A stretch of 48,987 bases of DNA from positions 1-48,987 of the forward strand of contig CADEER010000015.1 in NCBI GenBank assembly GCA_902826395.1. The letters run 5' to 3'. Source of the stretch: an uncultured bacterium. Its GTDB lineage: Bacteria; Desulfobacterota; Binatia; HRBIN30; CADEER01. Positions 15,314 through 24,253 of this stretch are shown piece after piece. The stretch's first letter is position 1, and each line of letters opens with the position of its first letter. Under the pieces are notes generated by a model. That model worked only from the letters and a program-made list of their open reading frames with translations. It did not search any database and was not told where the DNA came from. The position numbers and the translations under genes were made by a program.

Positions 15314-16252
15314 GTGGGCGCAAGGGGCAGCGGTCCGCGGCGCGATCCTCGCCAGAGGATGCGCGTCTATTCGTTCGCAGACAGTGCGACCTTTGCGGCA
15401 CGGATAGCGAAGCTAGGCGCGTTGGCGCACCAGCGGTTGGATGAACATGCCTTTCCGGATGGCGAATCCCTGGTCCGGGCGCCGGCGGTCGTCGCGCCGG
15501 AGGCGTTGCTGGTGCGAACTCTCGATCGACCGAACGCCAAGCTCGTCGAGATCCTGCTCGCTGCCGATGCGCTGCGGCGCGCCGGGGCCGAATCGGTGAC
15601 GCTGTTGGCGCCGTATCTTCCCTACATGCGACAGGACGCGGTGTTCGCCGCGGGGGATCCGCTATCGCAGCAAGTGGTCGGCGGCCTGCTTGCCGCGAGC
15701 TTCGACGCGGTGTTCACCGTCGAAGCGCACCTGCACCGCACGCGGCGTCTGTCGCGGATCGCCGGCCGCCGGTCGCGTTCGCTCTCGGCCGCCGAACCGA
15801 TCCGCCGCTGGGTGGCGCGGCACGCGCGGGGTGCCTTCCTGGTCGGTCCTGACGTGGAATCTACGCCGTGGATCCGGGCGATCGCCGGTGCGGAGCTTCC
15901 ATACGCTGTTGGGTACAAGTCGCGACGCGGCGATCGCAGTGTCGAGATCGATCTGCCCACACTGCCGCCGGGCGACCGAGCCGTGATCGTCGACGACATC
16001 GCGAGCAGTGGGGCAACTCTGGCCACGGCCGCGGAGCTGCTGCGGCGGCGTGGTGTCACGCACATCGACGCCGTCGTCGTGCACGCCATCTTCTCGCCTG
16101 GAGCGGAAGAGACGATTCGCAGCGCCGGCGTCGCGCGCATCGTCTCCAGCGATACGATTGCGCACCCCACCAACGCGTTCTCGGTGGCACCGGTGATCGC
16201 GGCGGCGCTGCTCGACACGCCGGGGTGGAACCTTCGCCGGCGAGGGGAATGA
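15314..16252 (+). CDS. Ribose-phosphate diphosphokinase-like (PRPP synthetase) protein
   Basis: This protein of about 312 residues resembles PRPP synthetase, which makes PRPP from ribose 5-phosphate and ATP. Visible motifs are PYLPYMRQD, FTVEAHLHRT (in place of the usual VDLHA) and the PRPP loop VIVDDIASSGATLATAAELL. It is the divergent short type found beside phosphorylases, not the housekeeping Prs. The conserved fold begins at MRVYSF (ATG 15359), but GTG 15314 has the better ribosome site (GGAAGGTGAGG); the ATG is touched directly by AGAGG. It sits 6 nt before the phosphorylase gene. Confidence 0.85.
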   Translation: MGARGSGPRRDPRQRMRVYSFADSATFAARIAKLGALAHQRLDEHAFPDGESLVRAPAVVAPEALLVRTLDRPNAKLVEILLAADALRRAGAESVTLLAPYLPYMRQDAVFAAGDPLSQQVVGGLLAASFDAVFTVEAHLHRTRRLSRIAGRRSRSLSAAEPIRRWVARHARGAFLVGPDVESTPWIRAIAGAELPYAVGYKSRRGDRSVEIDLPTLPPGDRAVIVDDIASSGATLATAAELLRRRGVTHIDAVVVHAIFSPGAEETIRSAGVARIVSSDTIAHPTNAFSVAPVIAAALLDTPGWNLRRRGE

Positions 16253-16258
16253 GGACCG

Positions 16259-17746
16259 ATGTTCCGACTCAAGCAGATGGCGATCGACACCCTCGGAGAG
16301 CACGTCGTCTTCATTCACGAGGCCACGGTGCGCGACGGCAATCTCGGCTTCAAGCCGCTCGATCGAGTGCGCATCCGGGGCGGCGACAGGGAAGTGATCG
16401 GCGTGCTGAACTTTTGCCGCGACGCGATCGTCGCCGCCGATGAGATCGGCCTTTCCGACGACGCGTTCCGCGATCTCGGCCTGCGCGAAGGTGTCGCGGT
16501 CGAGGCGTCGTTGTCGCCGGCGCCGCGCAGCGTCGATCTGGTGCGCGACAAGCTGAACGGACGTCGACTCGACGACGAAGAGTTCTGCGCCATCCTGCGC
16601 GACGTCGTGGCGCGCCGCTATTCGAAGGTCGAGCTGTCGATGTTCGTGCTCGCCTGCGCGTTGAAGACGCTCGACCGCGACGAGATGGTCGGCCTGACCA
16701 AGGCGATGATCGCCACCGGGCAGCGCCTCGACTTCGGCGCCGGGCCGATCGCCGACAAGCACTGTGTCGGCGGTGTGCCGGGCAACCGCACGACGATGGT
16801 CGTCGTGCCGATCCTGGCATCCCTCGGTGTCGTCGTCCCGAAGACTTCGTCGCGCGCCATAACGAGCCCGGCGGGTACCGCCGACACCATGTCGATGCTG
16901 GCCCGCGTCGACCTCGACGTCGCTGAGCTGCGCCGCGTCGTCGCCGATGTCGGCGCCTGCATCGCCTGGGGAGGCGCCGTGCACCTCGCTCCGGCGGACG
17001 ACATCCTGATCACCGTCGAACGGCCGATGGAGATCGACACCGAGGTGCAGATGGTGGCGTCGATCCTGTCGAAGAAGAAGACGGCTGGCGCGACTCACGC
17101 GCTGATCGACATTCCCGTCGGACCGACCGCCAAGGTGCGTTCGCTCGCCGCCGCGGAGCAGTTGGCGGCGTTGTTCCGCACGGTTGCCGGCAGCATCGAC
17201 CTCAGCATCGACATCGTCACCACCGAAGCGCGGGGGCCGGTCGGACGCGGCATCGGCCCGCGCCTGGAGGCGCTCGACGTTCTGGCGGTGCTGCGCCGCG
17301 ATCCCGACGCGCCACTGGACCTGCGCGAGAAATCGCTCTACCTGGCGGCGCGCACACTCGAGATGATCGGTGCGGTATCCGCCGGCGGCGGTTATCGCGC
17401 CGCGCTCGATGCCCTCGACAGCGGCGCCGCCGAGCGCGTGTTCGAGCGCATTCGCGACGCGCAGGGCCGCCGCGAACCGCCGCCCGCCGCGGCACATCGA
17501 GCGACCGTCGAAGCGCAGGGAGACGGCCGCATCGGCGCCATCGACTGCCTGGAGATCGCCCGTGTCGCCAAGCGCGCCGGCGCGCCGGCACACGAAGCCG
17601 CCGGCGTGCGCCTGCTGCGCGTCGTCGGCGACGTCGTCGCCGCGGGCGAGCCGCTGTTCGAGGTGCACGCGCAAAACGAAACGCTCTTGCGCGACAGTTG
17701 CGCCTACGCCACCGCCCGCCCCGCCATCGTGCAGTACGGATTCTGA
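16259..17746 (+). CDS. Thymidine/AMP phosphorylase family protein
   Basis: This 495-residue protein belongs to the pyrimidine-nucleoside phosphorylase fold. It has the ~80-residue N-terminal domain seen in archaeal AMP phosphorylase and 'putative thymidine phosphorylase' proteins. Phosphate-loop KHCVGGVPGNRTT and signature SSRAITSPAGTADTMSML are intact. AMP phosphorylase cleaves AMP to adenine and ribose 1,5-bisphosphate; bacterial homologues are mostly untested. The adjacent PRPP synthetase-like gene and AMP-sensing CBS protein favour a nucleotide-ribose salvage role over thymidine breakdown. Neither RuBisCO nor ribose-bisphosphate isomerase is in the window. Confidence 0.88.
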   Translation: MFRLKQMAIDTLGEHVVFIHEATVRDGNLGFKPLDRVRIRGGDREVIGVLNFCRDAIVAADEIGLSDDAFRDLGLREGVAVEASLSPAPRSVDLVRDKLNGRRLDDEEFCAILRDVVARRYSKVELSMFVLACALKTLDRDEMVGLTKAMIATGQRLDFGAGPIADKHCVGGVPGNRTTMVVVPILASLGVVVPKTSSRAITSPAGTADTMSMLARVDLDVAELRRVVADVGACIAWGGAVHLAPADDILITVERPMEIDTEVQMVASILSKKKTAGATHALIDIPVGPTAKVRSLAAAEQLAALFRTVAGSIDLSIDIVTTEARGPVGRGIGPRLEALDVLAVLRRDPDAPLDLREKSLYLAARTLEMIGAVSAGGGYRAALDALDSGAAERVFERIRDAQGRREPPPAAAHRATVEAQGDGRIGAIDCLEIARVAKRAGAPAHEAAGVRLLRVVGDVVAAGEPLFEVHAQNETLLRDSCAYATARPAIVQYGF

Positions 17747-17821
17747 GAACGGCGGCGGCATGAAGTGCGATCGGATGCGCGCGATCACCACGCATAGACA
17801 AAGCAGGCGAGAGGACACCCG

Positions 17822-18274
17822 ATGACTGCGAAAGTAGGTATGGGAGTTTGTCGTAAGCTTGCCGTCCTCTGGGCGGCGGCGTCGCTCACCGCCGCCGTGG
17901 GTGCGCCGGCGAGCGAGATCGAAATGGAGGAGCTCGACGCTCCCCACCTGGCGGTGGAGGCGGAGCTCTACCGGCTGTACTGCGGCGCCTGTCACGGGCG
18001 GCGCGGGCGCGGCGACGGTCCCATCGCGCCGTATCTCGACCCGCGGCCGCTCGACCTGACGACCATCGAGCGCGATTTCCAGGGCGAGTTCCCCCGCTAC
18101 CTGGTGGCGTTCTCGGTCGACGGCCGCGACACGGTGCGCGCCCACGGCGGCTCCAACATGCCGGTGTGGGGCGAGATCTTCGCCGAGGAGCTCCTGCCCG
18201 ACCCGGCGGCGCGGGCCAAGGCACACGGCAAGGTCATGAAGATCGTCGACTACATCGAGAGCATCCAGCGATAG
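17822..18274 (+). CDS. Periplasmic c-type cytochrome, monohaem
   Basis: This 150-residue protein has a signal peptide (cleavage near AVGAPA-SE) and one haem site, CGACH at residues 54-58 (LYCGACHGRRGRGDG). A distal Met ligand candidate is in GGSNMPVWGEIF. It is a class I cytochrome c of the type found as small electron carriers or oxidase-linked subunits. It follows the phosphorylase by 75 nt and may share its transcript. A strong terminator follows. Confidence 0.9.
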   Translation: MTAKVGMGVCRKLAVLWAAASLTAAVGAPASEIEMEELDAPHLAVEAELYRLYCGACHGRRGRGDGPIAPYLDPRPLDLTTIERDFQGEFPRYLVAFSVDGRDTVRAHGGSNMPVWGEIFAEELLPDPAARAKAHGKVMKIVDYIESIQR

Positions 18275-18278
18275 ATCG

Positions 18279-18316
18279 CCGGATCGCCGCGCCGGCACCC
18301 TGGCGCGGCGATCCGG
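18279..18316. terminator. Strong bidirectional terminator hairpin
   Basis: A perfect 15-bp stem, CCGGATCGCCGCGCC paired with GGCGCGGCGATCCGG, closes an 8-nt loop. It lies between the convergent cytochrome and serine hydrolase genes. No U-tract follows. Confidence 0.8.
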
Positions 18317-18325
18317 TAACCGTGT

Positions 18326-19522
18326 CTACTCGACCGGATCCAGGTACAGGTCGGCGATTTGGAGCACGATGTCGTAGAAGAAGGCGTCGTTTGCCCGCGC
18401 CATCGTGAACATCACCACCAGGTCGTCGTCGGGGAAGTACAAATAGTAGGCCCGGTAGTCGAGGTAGGAGCCGCCGTGACCGATGCGGCGGTGCCCCCGG
18501 TAGTCGCCGACGATGAACCCCAGTCCGTAGCTCGCCTCCGGTTCGAATGGGAAGAAGGAAGTCACGGTGCCATCGTTGAGTCGTCCCGGGACGAAAGCCT
18601 CGTCGACCAATTCCGGATCAATCAGCTCGCCGCCGATCAATCCGCGGTGAAAGCGCAACATGTCGCCGACGTTGGAGACGACATCGCCGGCTCCGTAGAA
18701 GTTGTGCGAGAAGTCGCCGACAAGGTCGTGCGGTGCGAATGTGCCATCCCTTCTCAGGGCATAGCTGGTGACCAGGGGCGCGGTTGCGTCGCGAACGGGG
18801 TTAAATGAGTACGACGCCGCCATGGCCAATGGGTCGAAGATGTTGCGTTGATGAAACTCGTGGAACGGCATCCCCGAGACTCTTTCGACGATCATCGCCA
18901 ACAGCTCGAAGTTGGCATCGTTGTATTGGAACGCCTCGCCGGGCGCGGCGCTCGGCACACCGTGGTCGGCGAGCACGTCGAGCATCTCCTCGTTGCCCGG
19001 GTGCGGTGAAGAGCTCACCAACTCGAGCAGCAGTGGCGGCTCGTAGTAGACCGGCACTCCGGAGGTTTGCTGCAGCAGATGCCGGATCGTCAGTTGCGGG
19101 CCGAACTGCGCCAGCTCGGGCAGATAGTCGATCATCGCGTCGTCGAGACCAATCTCACCTCGGTCGACCAGGATCAGGGTTGCGACCGCGGTGAAGCTCT
19201 TGCTGATCGACATGATCGCAAACACGTGATCGAGCGTAGCGGCTTCGCCGGCCGCGATGTCGGCGCTTCCGTATGCGCGTTCGTACAGGACGCGATCACC
19301 CTGAGCGACGAGCACAGCGGCAGCAGGCGCGGCTTCGCCTGTGTAAGGCGCGATGATCGCATCCACCTGTGCGCCGCGAGTGTCAGGAGCAGCGGCAGCG
19401 TCGTCGTCGCCGTCACCGCAGGCGCAGACCGCGAGGAGCCATACCGCCGTAATCCACACGAGCGCGCTGCGCGTGCGCGCGGCAACGTCGATTCTTCTTC
19501 GTGAGGACTGGTTCGGTTTCAT
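18326..19522 (-). CDS. Serine hydrolase lipoprotein (beta-lactamase class C / S12 family)
   Basis: This 398-residue protein has a lipoprotein signal (WLLAVCAC) and a penicillin-binding-like hydrolase domain. The catalytic SxxK is Ser105-Ile-Ser-Lys108 (MSISKSF), the second motif is YND (FQYNDANFELL), and the third is GHGG. Such proteins are esterases, D-aminopeptidases or beta-lactamase-like enzymes; resistance cannot be inferred. ATG at 19520-19522 is preceded by GAGGAGGT. It is the last gene of the minus-strand run that includes three sulfatases, but about 290 nt separate it from them. Confidence 0.92.
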   Translation of the reverse strand: MKPNQSSRRRIDVAARTRSALVWITAVWLLAVCACGDGDDDAAAAPDTRGAQVDAIIAPYTGEAAPAAAVLVAQGDRVLYERAYGSADIAAGEAATLDHVFAIMSISKSFTAVATLILVDRGEIGLDDAMIDYLPELAQFGPQLTIRHLLQQTSGVPVYYEPPLLLELVSSSPHPGNEEMLDVLADHGVPSAAPGEAFQYNDANFELLAMIVERVSGMPFHEFHQRNIFDPLAMAASYSFNPVRDATAPLVTSYALRRDGTFAPHDLVGDFSHNFYGAGDVVSNVGDMLRFHRGLIGGELIDPELVDEAFVPGRLNDGTVTSFFPFEPEASYGLGFIVGDYRGHRRIGHGGSYLDYRAYYLYFPDDDLVVMFTMARANDAFFYDIVLQIADLYLDPVE

Positions 19523-19812
19523 GGCTACCTCCTCGAGAGCAGATCCGCGACATGCGAATCTCCGCGCTCTCGCTTTGAACCGAGAAGGAGCAGGCGGCGT
19601 GCCACGGTGGTGCGGCGAGTCACAGCAGCGAGCGCTGGAGTGTCCCTGTCTTGCCGGCTGAGCGCGCACCACGGCGAATGTCCTCGACAGCGGACAGCGT
19701 GCAACTCACGAACGTAGAGCGTCGCACGACGACATGCGCGACGCTTTGTCCGTCAGTGAAAACCCCAATGGCCGGCGAATCGACGAACGGGCCGGCGGTC
19801 GTGCTTGAAGCC

Positions 19813-21240
19813 TCAGTTGGATGTCGCGGGATCGTAGAAGCCGGCGGGGCGGACGCCGCTGCCGGTGCGGCCGGTGAGCACGTCGCCGAGGTCGGCGCGG
19901 GCGGTCTCGGCGATCGCCAGCAACTCGGCGACTATGTCGGGATGTTCGGCGGCGACGTCGCGCGTCTCGCCGATGTCGGTCTCGAGGTCGAACAGGGAAA
20001 GGCCGATCAGACGCTGCTCGATCGTGCCGATGGCGCCGTCGACACCGGGAACGGGGACGGCCTCGTACGGGTGTGGCAGGTGGAGCTTCCAGCGCCCGCG
20101 CCGCACCGCCTCGAGACCGCCGATGCGGTGGAAGAGCCATACGCGGTCCGCGAACGCCGCGTCGTCCTCGCCCGACAGCACCGGCCACGCGTCGCGTCCG
20201 TCGAGCACGCGATCCTGCGGCAGCTCGGCGCCGGTGAGGCCCGCCACGGTCGGCGCGAAGTCGGTGAGTCCGAGCACCGCCGGGGAAGTCGATCCCGCCG
20301 GCACGTGTCCCGGCCAGTGAACGATCGCCGGCACGCGCACGCCGCCTTCGAAGCTGGTGCTCTTGCCTTCGCGCAGCGGGCCTGCCGAGCCGGCGTGATT
20401 GCCGAACAGCAGCCACGGTCCGTTGTCGGAGACGAAGAGCAGTAGGGTGCGGTCGTCGATGCCGTGCGCTTCGAGTGCATCGAGAACCTCACCCATCGAC
20501 CAGTCGACCTCGGCGATGACGTCGCCGTAGAGCCCGCTCGGCGACGTGCCGAGAAAGTCCTCCGACGCGGCGATCGGCCAATGCGGCATCGAGTGTGCGA
20601 TCTCGAGGAAGAACGGCCCGCCGGCGTGGCGCGCGATGAAATCCACGGCGCGCTCGGTGTAGCGCCGCACGAGCTGCGACTGGTCGGGCTCGGTCTCGAC
20701 CACCGTCTCTCCGTCCATGAGTGGTAGGTCGGGATAGATCGGCAGGTCGAGCGGGTTGATGCGCCCCATGTCGTTCGAATACGGGATGCCGAAATACTCG
20801 TCGAAGCCCTGGCGCGTCGGCAGAAACGGCGGCCGGTGCCCGAGATGCCACTTGCCGACCAGGCCGGTTGCGTAGCCGCGCTCGCGCAGCATCTCCGCCA
20901 GCGTGATCTCGTCCGGCGAGAGGCCGTCGTTCGACCACGGGTAGTACGCCGATGGCATGCTGACGCGCTGTCCGTAGGCGCCGGTCAGCAACATGGCGCG
21001 CGACGGAGTGCAGGTCGGCGCGCTGTAGAAACTGGTCAGGCGCATGCCGCCCGCCGCGAGGCGATCGAGGTTCGGTGTCGCGAGCTCGCTGGCGCCGAAC
21101 GCTGCGACGTCGCCCCACCCCTGATCGTCGGTGAGAAACACGATCACGTTGGGAGGCTGCTCCTCGCCGCCGCCGTTTGAGCAGCCGGCTGCCAGCGCGG
21201 CGAGCAGCAGCGACAGCAGGGTCCACCGCGGTGCGCTCAT
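19813..21240 (-). CDS. Sulfatase lipoprotein 1
   Basis: This 475-residue type I sulfatase has a lipobox LAALAAGC (Cys20). The metal site is FLTDDQGWGD, and the formylglycine motif is CTPSRAMLLTG, with Cys77 modified after translation. KWHLGH and SDNGPW complete the active site. Related enzymes remove sulfate esters from polysaccharides or small molecules. The start overlaps the stop of sulfatase 2 (ATGA), so the two are translationally coupled. No formylglycine-generating enzyme is in the window. Confidence 0.95.
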   Translation of the reverse strand: MSAPRWTLLSLLLAALAAGCSNGGGEEQPPNVIVFLTDDQGWGDVAAFGASELATPNLDRLAAGGMRLTSFYSAPTCTPSRAMLLTGAYGQRVSMPSAYYPWSNDGLSPDEITLAEMLRERGYATGLVGKWHLGHRPPFLPTRQGFDEYFGIPYSNDMGRINPLDLPIYPDLPLMDGETVVETEPDQSQLVRRYTERAVDFIARHAGGPFFLEIAHSMPHWPIAASEDFLGTSPSGLYGDVIAEVDWSMGEVLDALEAHGIDDRTLLLFVSDNGPWLLFGNHAGSAGPLREGKSTSFEGGVRVPAIVHWPGHVPAGSTSPAVLGLTDFAPTVAGLTGAELPQDRVLDGRDAWPVLSGEDDAAFADRVWLFHRIGGLEAVRRGRWKLHLPHPYEAVPVPGVDGAIGTIEQRLIGLSLFDLETDIGETRDVAAEHPDIVAELLAIAETARADLGDVLTGRTGSGVRPAGFYDPATSN

Positions 21241-22622
21241 CGTGCCGTCTCCTCTGCCAGACCGCGATCGCCCTGCGCCGCCATCCAAGCGTCGAGCGCC
21301 GCACCGAGTCGCTGCTTCACGTCGGCGAGCTCGGGATCCGACGCGAGGTCGTCCAGCTCCGCCGGATCCTCGTCCAGATCGTAAAGCTCTTCGGCCGGGC
21401 GGCGCTGGTAGCGCGTCACGCGTGCGGCGGCGAACGGATCGCCGCCGGTGCCGGCCGCCACCCACGACGGCCAGCCACCCTGGCCGACCTGCGTCACGTT
21501 GTTGGTGAACAGCGCATCGGGCAGCAGATTGCGGATGTAGCGCCAGCGCCGGTCGCGCACCGAACGAACCGGGTACGGACCGCCGTTGACGATGCCGACG
21601 TTGGTGTGCAGGGCGTACACGAGATCGCGGTGCTCGTCGCGCTCGCCGCGCAGAACCGGCGCAATGCTTTCGCCGTCGAGCGCCTGTTCGGGCGCGCCGG
21701 CGAGATCGAGCAGGGTCGGCAGCAGGTCGACCAGGCTCACCAGCGCGTCGCTGCGCGCGCCGGCGCGGATGTGACCGGGCCAACGAACGATCAGCGGCAC
21801 GCGCAGCCCGGCCTCGTAGTTGGTCCACTTCTCAAACGCGAAGCCGGCGCCGTGGTCTGCGACGTACACCACGACAGTGTCGCGCGCCTTTCCGGTCGCG
21901 TCGAGCTCTTCCAGGATGCGCCCGACGTGGTCGTCGAGCTGTGTGATCAAGTCGTAGTAGCCGGCGCGCTCGTAGCGGGTCTCCGTGGTGTCGACGAGAT
22001 AGGGCGGCAGGACGACGTCGTCAGGCGAGTACAATACGGGATCCGGCCAACCGCCGGGCTCGCTTTCGATCGTGTGAGGGCGCGAGTCGGCGACGACCAG
22101 AAAGAACGGCTCGGCGGTATCGCGGATGACGGCGAGGACGTCGTCCATCTGGCCGTCGATGCGGGTCTGCCCCGGACCGATGCGCGAGCCGGGCAGGAGC
22201 TCGAACGGAAACGATGCGGCGGGTCCGACATGAGTTTTTCCCGCCAGCGCGACGCGGTAGCCGAGCGCGCCGAAGTAGTGCGCGGCGCTCCGCACGCCGT
22301 CGCGTACGAACTGGTGGTTGCGATGCGCGCCGTGCCGAATCGGCCACAGGCCGGTGTACATCGACGCACGGCTCGGCGTGCACATCGCCTCGGGCGCGAA
22401 GGCGCGATCGAAGGCCATGCCGTCGCGCGCCAGCGCGTCGATGTTCGGCGTCGCCACGACGGGATTGCCGTATGCGCCGACGTCGCCGACCGACTGGTCG
22501 TCGGCGATCAGCAGCACGATGTTCGGCTTCTCGGTACCGGCTGAGTCCGACGAGTCGCCGCACCCCGCCGCGAGGAGCGGCGACAACGCGAGCGCGAGCA
22601 CGGCAGCGCGGTGCGGATTCAA
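21237..22622 (-). CDS. Sulfatase lipoprotein 2
   Basis: This protein of about 461 residues is a sulfatase with lipobox SPLLAAGC. The metal site is IADDQSVGD, the formylglycine motif is CTPSRASMYTG (Cys81), and YVADHG is present. The chosen start is TTG at 22620-22622 because it gives a normal lipoprotein signal (LNPHRAAVLALALSPLLAAGC) and overlaps the upstream stop (TTGA). Upstream in-frame starts lie in a low-complexity repeat and would add a nonsensical MYGYVYEYVYG peptide. It groups with heparan N-sulfatase (SGSH)-like proteins by overall pattern; the substrate is unknown. Confidence 0.9.
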   Translation of the reverse strand: MNPHRAAVLALALSPLLAAGCGDSSDSAGTEKPNIVLLIADDQSVGDVGAYGNPVVATPNIDALARDGMAFDRAFAPEAMCTPSRASMYTGLWPIRHGAHRNHQFVRDGVRSAAHYFGALGYRVALAGKTHVGPAASFPFELLPGSRIGPGQTRIDGQMDDVLAVIRDTAEPFFLVVADSRPHTIESEPGGWPDPVLYSPDDVVLPPYLVDTTETRYERAGYYDLITQLDDHVGRILEELDATGKARDTVVVYVADHGAGFAFEKWTNYEAGLRVPLIVRWPGHIRAGARSDALVSLVDLLPTLLDLAGAPEQALDGESIAPVLRGERDEHRDLVYALHTNVGIVNGGPYPVRSVRDRRWRYIRNLLPDALFTNNVTQVGQGGWPSWVAAGTGGDPFAAARVTRYQRRPAEELYDLDEDPAELDDLASDPELADVKQRLGAALDAWMAAQGDRGLAEETAR

Positions 22623-24253
22623 GCACCCATCCCCAGGTAGTCTGTCGGAACACGAAAATTCGAAACCGTACACGTACTCGTACACGTACCCGTACACGGA
22701 ATGTCCTGCAGAAATCCTTGTTTGATCGCGTACGTGTACGAGTACGAGTACGTGTACGAGAGAAGATCGACAGTCTCGACGACGGGCGGTGTCACGATGG
22801 TGTTGATCGAGCGCAGTTGCCGCGCCAGTGCCTCGACGATCGCGGGATCCGCGCTCTCCGCGAGGTTCACCGTTTCACCCGGGTCGGTCTCGTGGTCGTA
22901 GAGCATGCGCGCGTGCAGGCTGCCGTCGGGTCGCCTCCACTCTGTGTACAGCCAGCGACCGCTGCGGATCGAGTCGCCGAACCACGGTCCCGGATCGCGC
23001 GAGATCGCCGACGTCCACTGGCTGACCGCGAATCCCTTGCCCGGCCGCCGCGGATCGTCGAGCAGGGGCGTCAGGCTCTCGCCGGCCAGGTCGGTCGGGG
23101 CCGCAACGCCGGTCAGCTCGAGTATGGTCGGCACCAGGTCGACGCCTTCGACGATGGCGTCGCTCGCGGCGCCGCGTGCGGCGCCCGGGGCGCGGATCAC
23201 CAGCGGCGTGCGCAGCGCCAGGTCGAAGTTCGCGTGCTTGGTCCAGAGGCCGTGCTCGCCGAGCAGGAAGCCGTGGTCGCCGACCAGGACGACGACCGTG
23301 TCGTCGGCGAGACCTAGCGCGTCGAGCTCGTCGAGCACCCGGCCGACCAGGGCGTCGGTGTAGCTGACGGCGGCGAAGTAGCCGTGCACCAGCGTCCGCG
23401 CCAGCTCGCCTTCGATTGGCTGCGGCGGCGGCGGGATGCCGAGGTACTGAGCGCGCAACTCTGGCGATGCGTGCAGCGCGGCGTCGGGTGCGCCGGCCGG
23501 ACTCTGCGGATCGCTTGCAAGCGGCAGTTGATCGCGATCGTAGAGATCCCAGTATTGCCGTGGGGAGTTGAAAGGCAGGTGCGGTTTCCAGAAGCCGACG
23601 GCGAGCAAGAACGGAGATCCCTGCTGGGCCAGCCGGCGCAGGTCGGCGATCGACTTCTCGGCGACCGCGCCGCTCGGATACGCGAAGTCGTCGACGTCGG
23701 CCGCTTCGTAGGCAGGGCCTCGCCCGCGCTCGGCGACCAGGCGTTGGTTCTCCGGCAGCAGGTACGCCGTCTGGTCCTCGTCTTCCGGTGCGACGCGCCA
23801 CGGCGGTTCGCTCCACCCGTCGAGATCGTCGTCGACCTGGTGCAGGATCTTGCCGTTCGAGATCGTCGTGTAGCCGGCGCCGCGCAGCAGGTCGGCGAGC
23901 GTGGCCGCATCGGGCGCGTCCTGATCGACGCGCGAGTCGAAGCTGAGAAACCGGCGTCGCGTCGGCCGCAGACCGGTCAGCATGCTGGCGCGCGACGCGC
24001 CGCACACGGGCGCCTGCGTGTACGCCTGGCGAAACGTCACGCCTTCGGCGGCGAGCTGGTCTATCCGTGGTGAGATCACGTGCGCCGAACCCAGCGCGCC
24101 GAGCTCCGGGCGCAGATCGTCGACCATTACCAGCAAGACGTTCGGCCGGCAGCCGTTCTGCGCGCGGCACGCGGTGTCGTCGCCGTCGTCGTCGCCGCAG
24201 CCCGACGCGAGCAGTAGCGCGAGGACGGCGATGCTCGTCGCACGCGATCTCAC
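22619..24253 (-). CDS. Sulfatase lipoprotein 3 (iduronate-2-sulfatase-like) with repeat-derived tail
   Basis: This 544-residue protein has lipobox LLLASGC, metal site MVDDLRPELG, and motif CGASRASMLTG (Cys84, Ala in place of Pro). The pattern (GKILHQ, GFWKPHLPF, DHGFLLGEHG) is that of iduronate-2-sulfatase-like enzymes. The sulfatase fold should end near SINTIVTPP. The last ~50 residues are low complexity (SYTYSYSYTY, CTGTCTSTCT) and are encoded by hairpin element E2, so the original stop seems lost or replaced. The start is GTG at 24251-24253, inside the stop of a xylanase-like remnant. Confidence 0.92.
   Translation of the reverse strand: MRSRATSIAVLALLLASGCGDDDGDDTACRAQNGCRPNVLLVMVDDLRPELGALGSAHVISPRIDQLAAEGVTFRQAYTQAPVCGASRASMLTGLRPTRRRFLSFDSRVDQDAPDAATLADLLRGAGYTTISNGKILHQVDDDLDGWSEPPWRVAPEDEDQTAYLLPENQRLVAERGRGPAYEAADVDDFAYPSGAVAEKSIADLRRLAQQGSPFLLAVGFWKPHLPFNSPRQYWDLYDRDQLPLASDPQSPAGAPDAALHASPELRAQYLGIPPPPQPIEGELARTLVHGYFAAVSYTDALVGRVLDELDALGLADDTVVVLVGDHGFLLGEHGLWTKHANFDLALRTPLVIRAPGAARGAASDAIVEGVDLVPTILELTGVAAPTDLAGESLTPLLDDPRRPGKGFAVSQWTSAISRDPGPWFGDSIRSGRWLYTEWRRPDGSLHARMLYDHETDPGETVNLAESADPAIVEALARQLRSINTIVTPPVVETVDLLSYTYSYSYTYAIKQGFLQDIPCTGTCTSTCTVSNFRVPTDYLGMGA
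22643..22784 (-). repeat. Tandem-unit hairpin element E2 (GTAC hexamers)
   Basis: Two arms of GTAC-NN hexamers (22667-22698 and 22728-22760) are near-complementary around a ~30-nt loop. Read on the minus strand, flanks, arm starts, the ATCAA loop start and the right flank (ending TTCCGACA) all match element E3 at 37801-37939. The whole copy lies inside the sulfatase 3 reading frame. Confidence 0.85.

Noticed and set aside
18326..19522. Beta-lactamase resistance gene
   Set aside because: The S12 motifs fit the broad serine hydrolase family; there is no specific evidence for beta-lactam hydrolysis.
22622..22697. Upstream ATG for sulfatase 2 giving MYGYVYEYVYG
   Set aside because: These residues come from GTAC repeats in element E2. 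The TTG start gives a normal lipoprotein signal.
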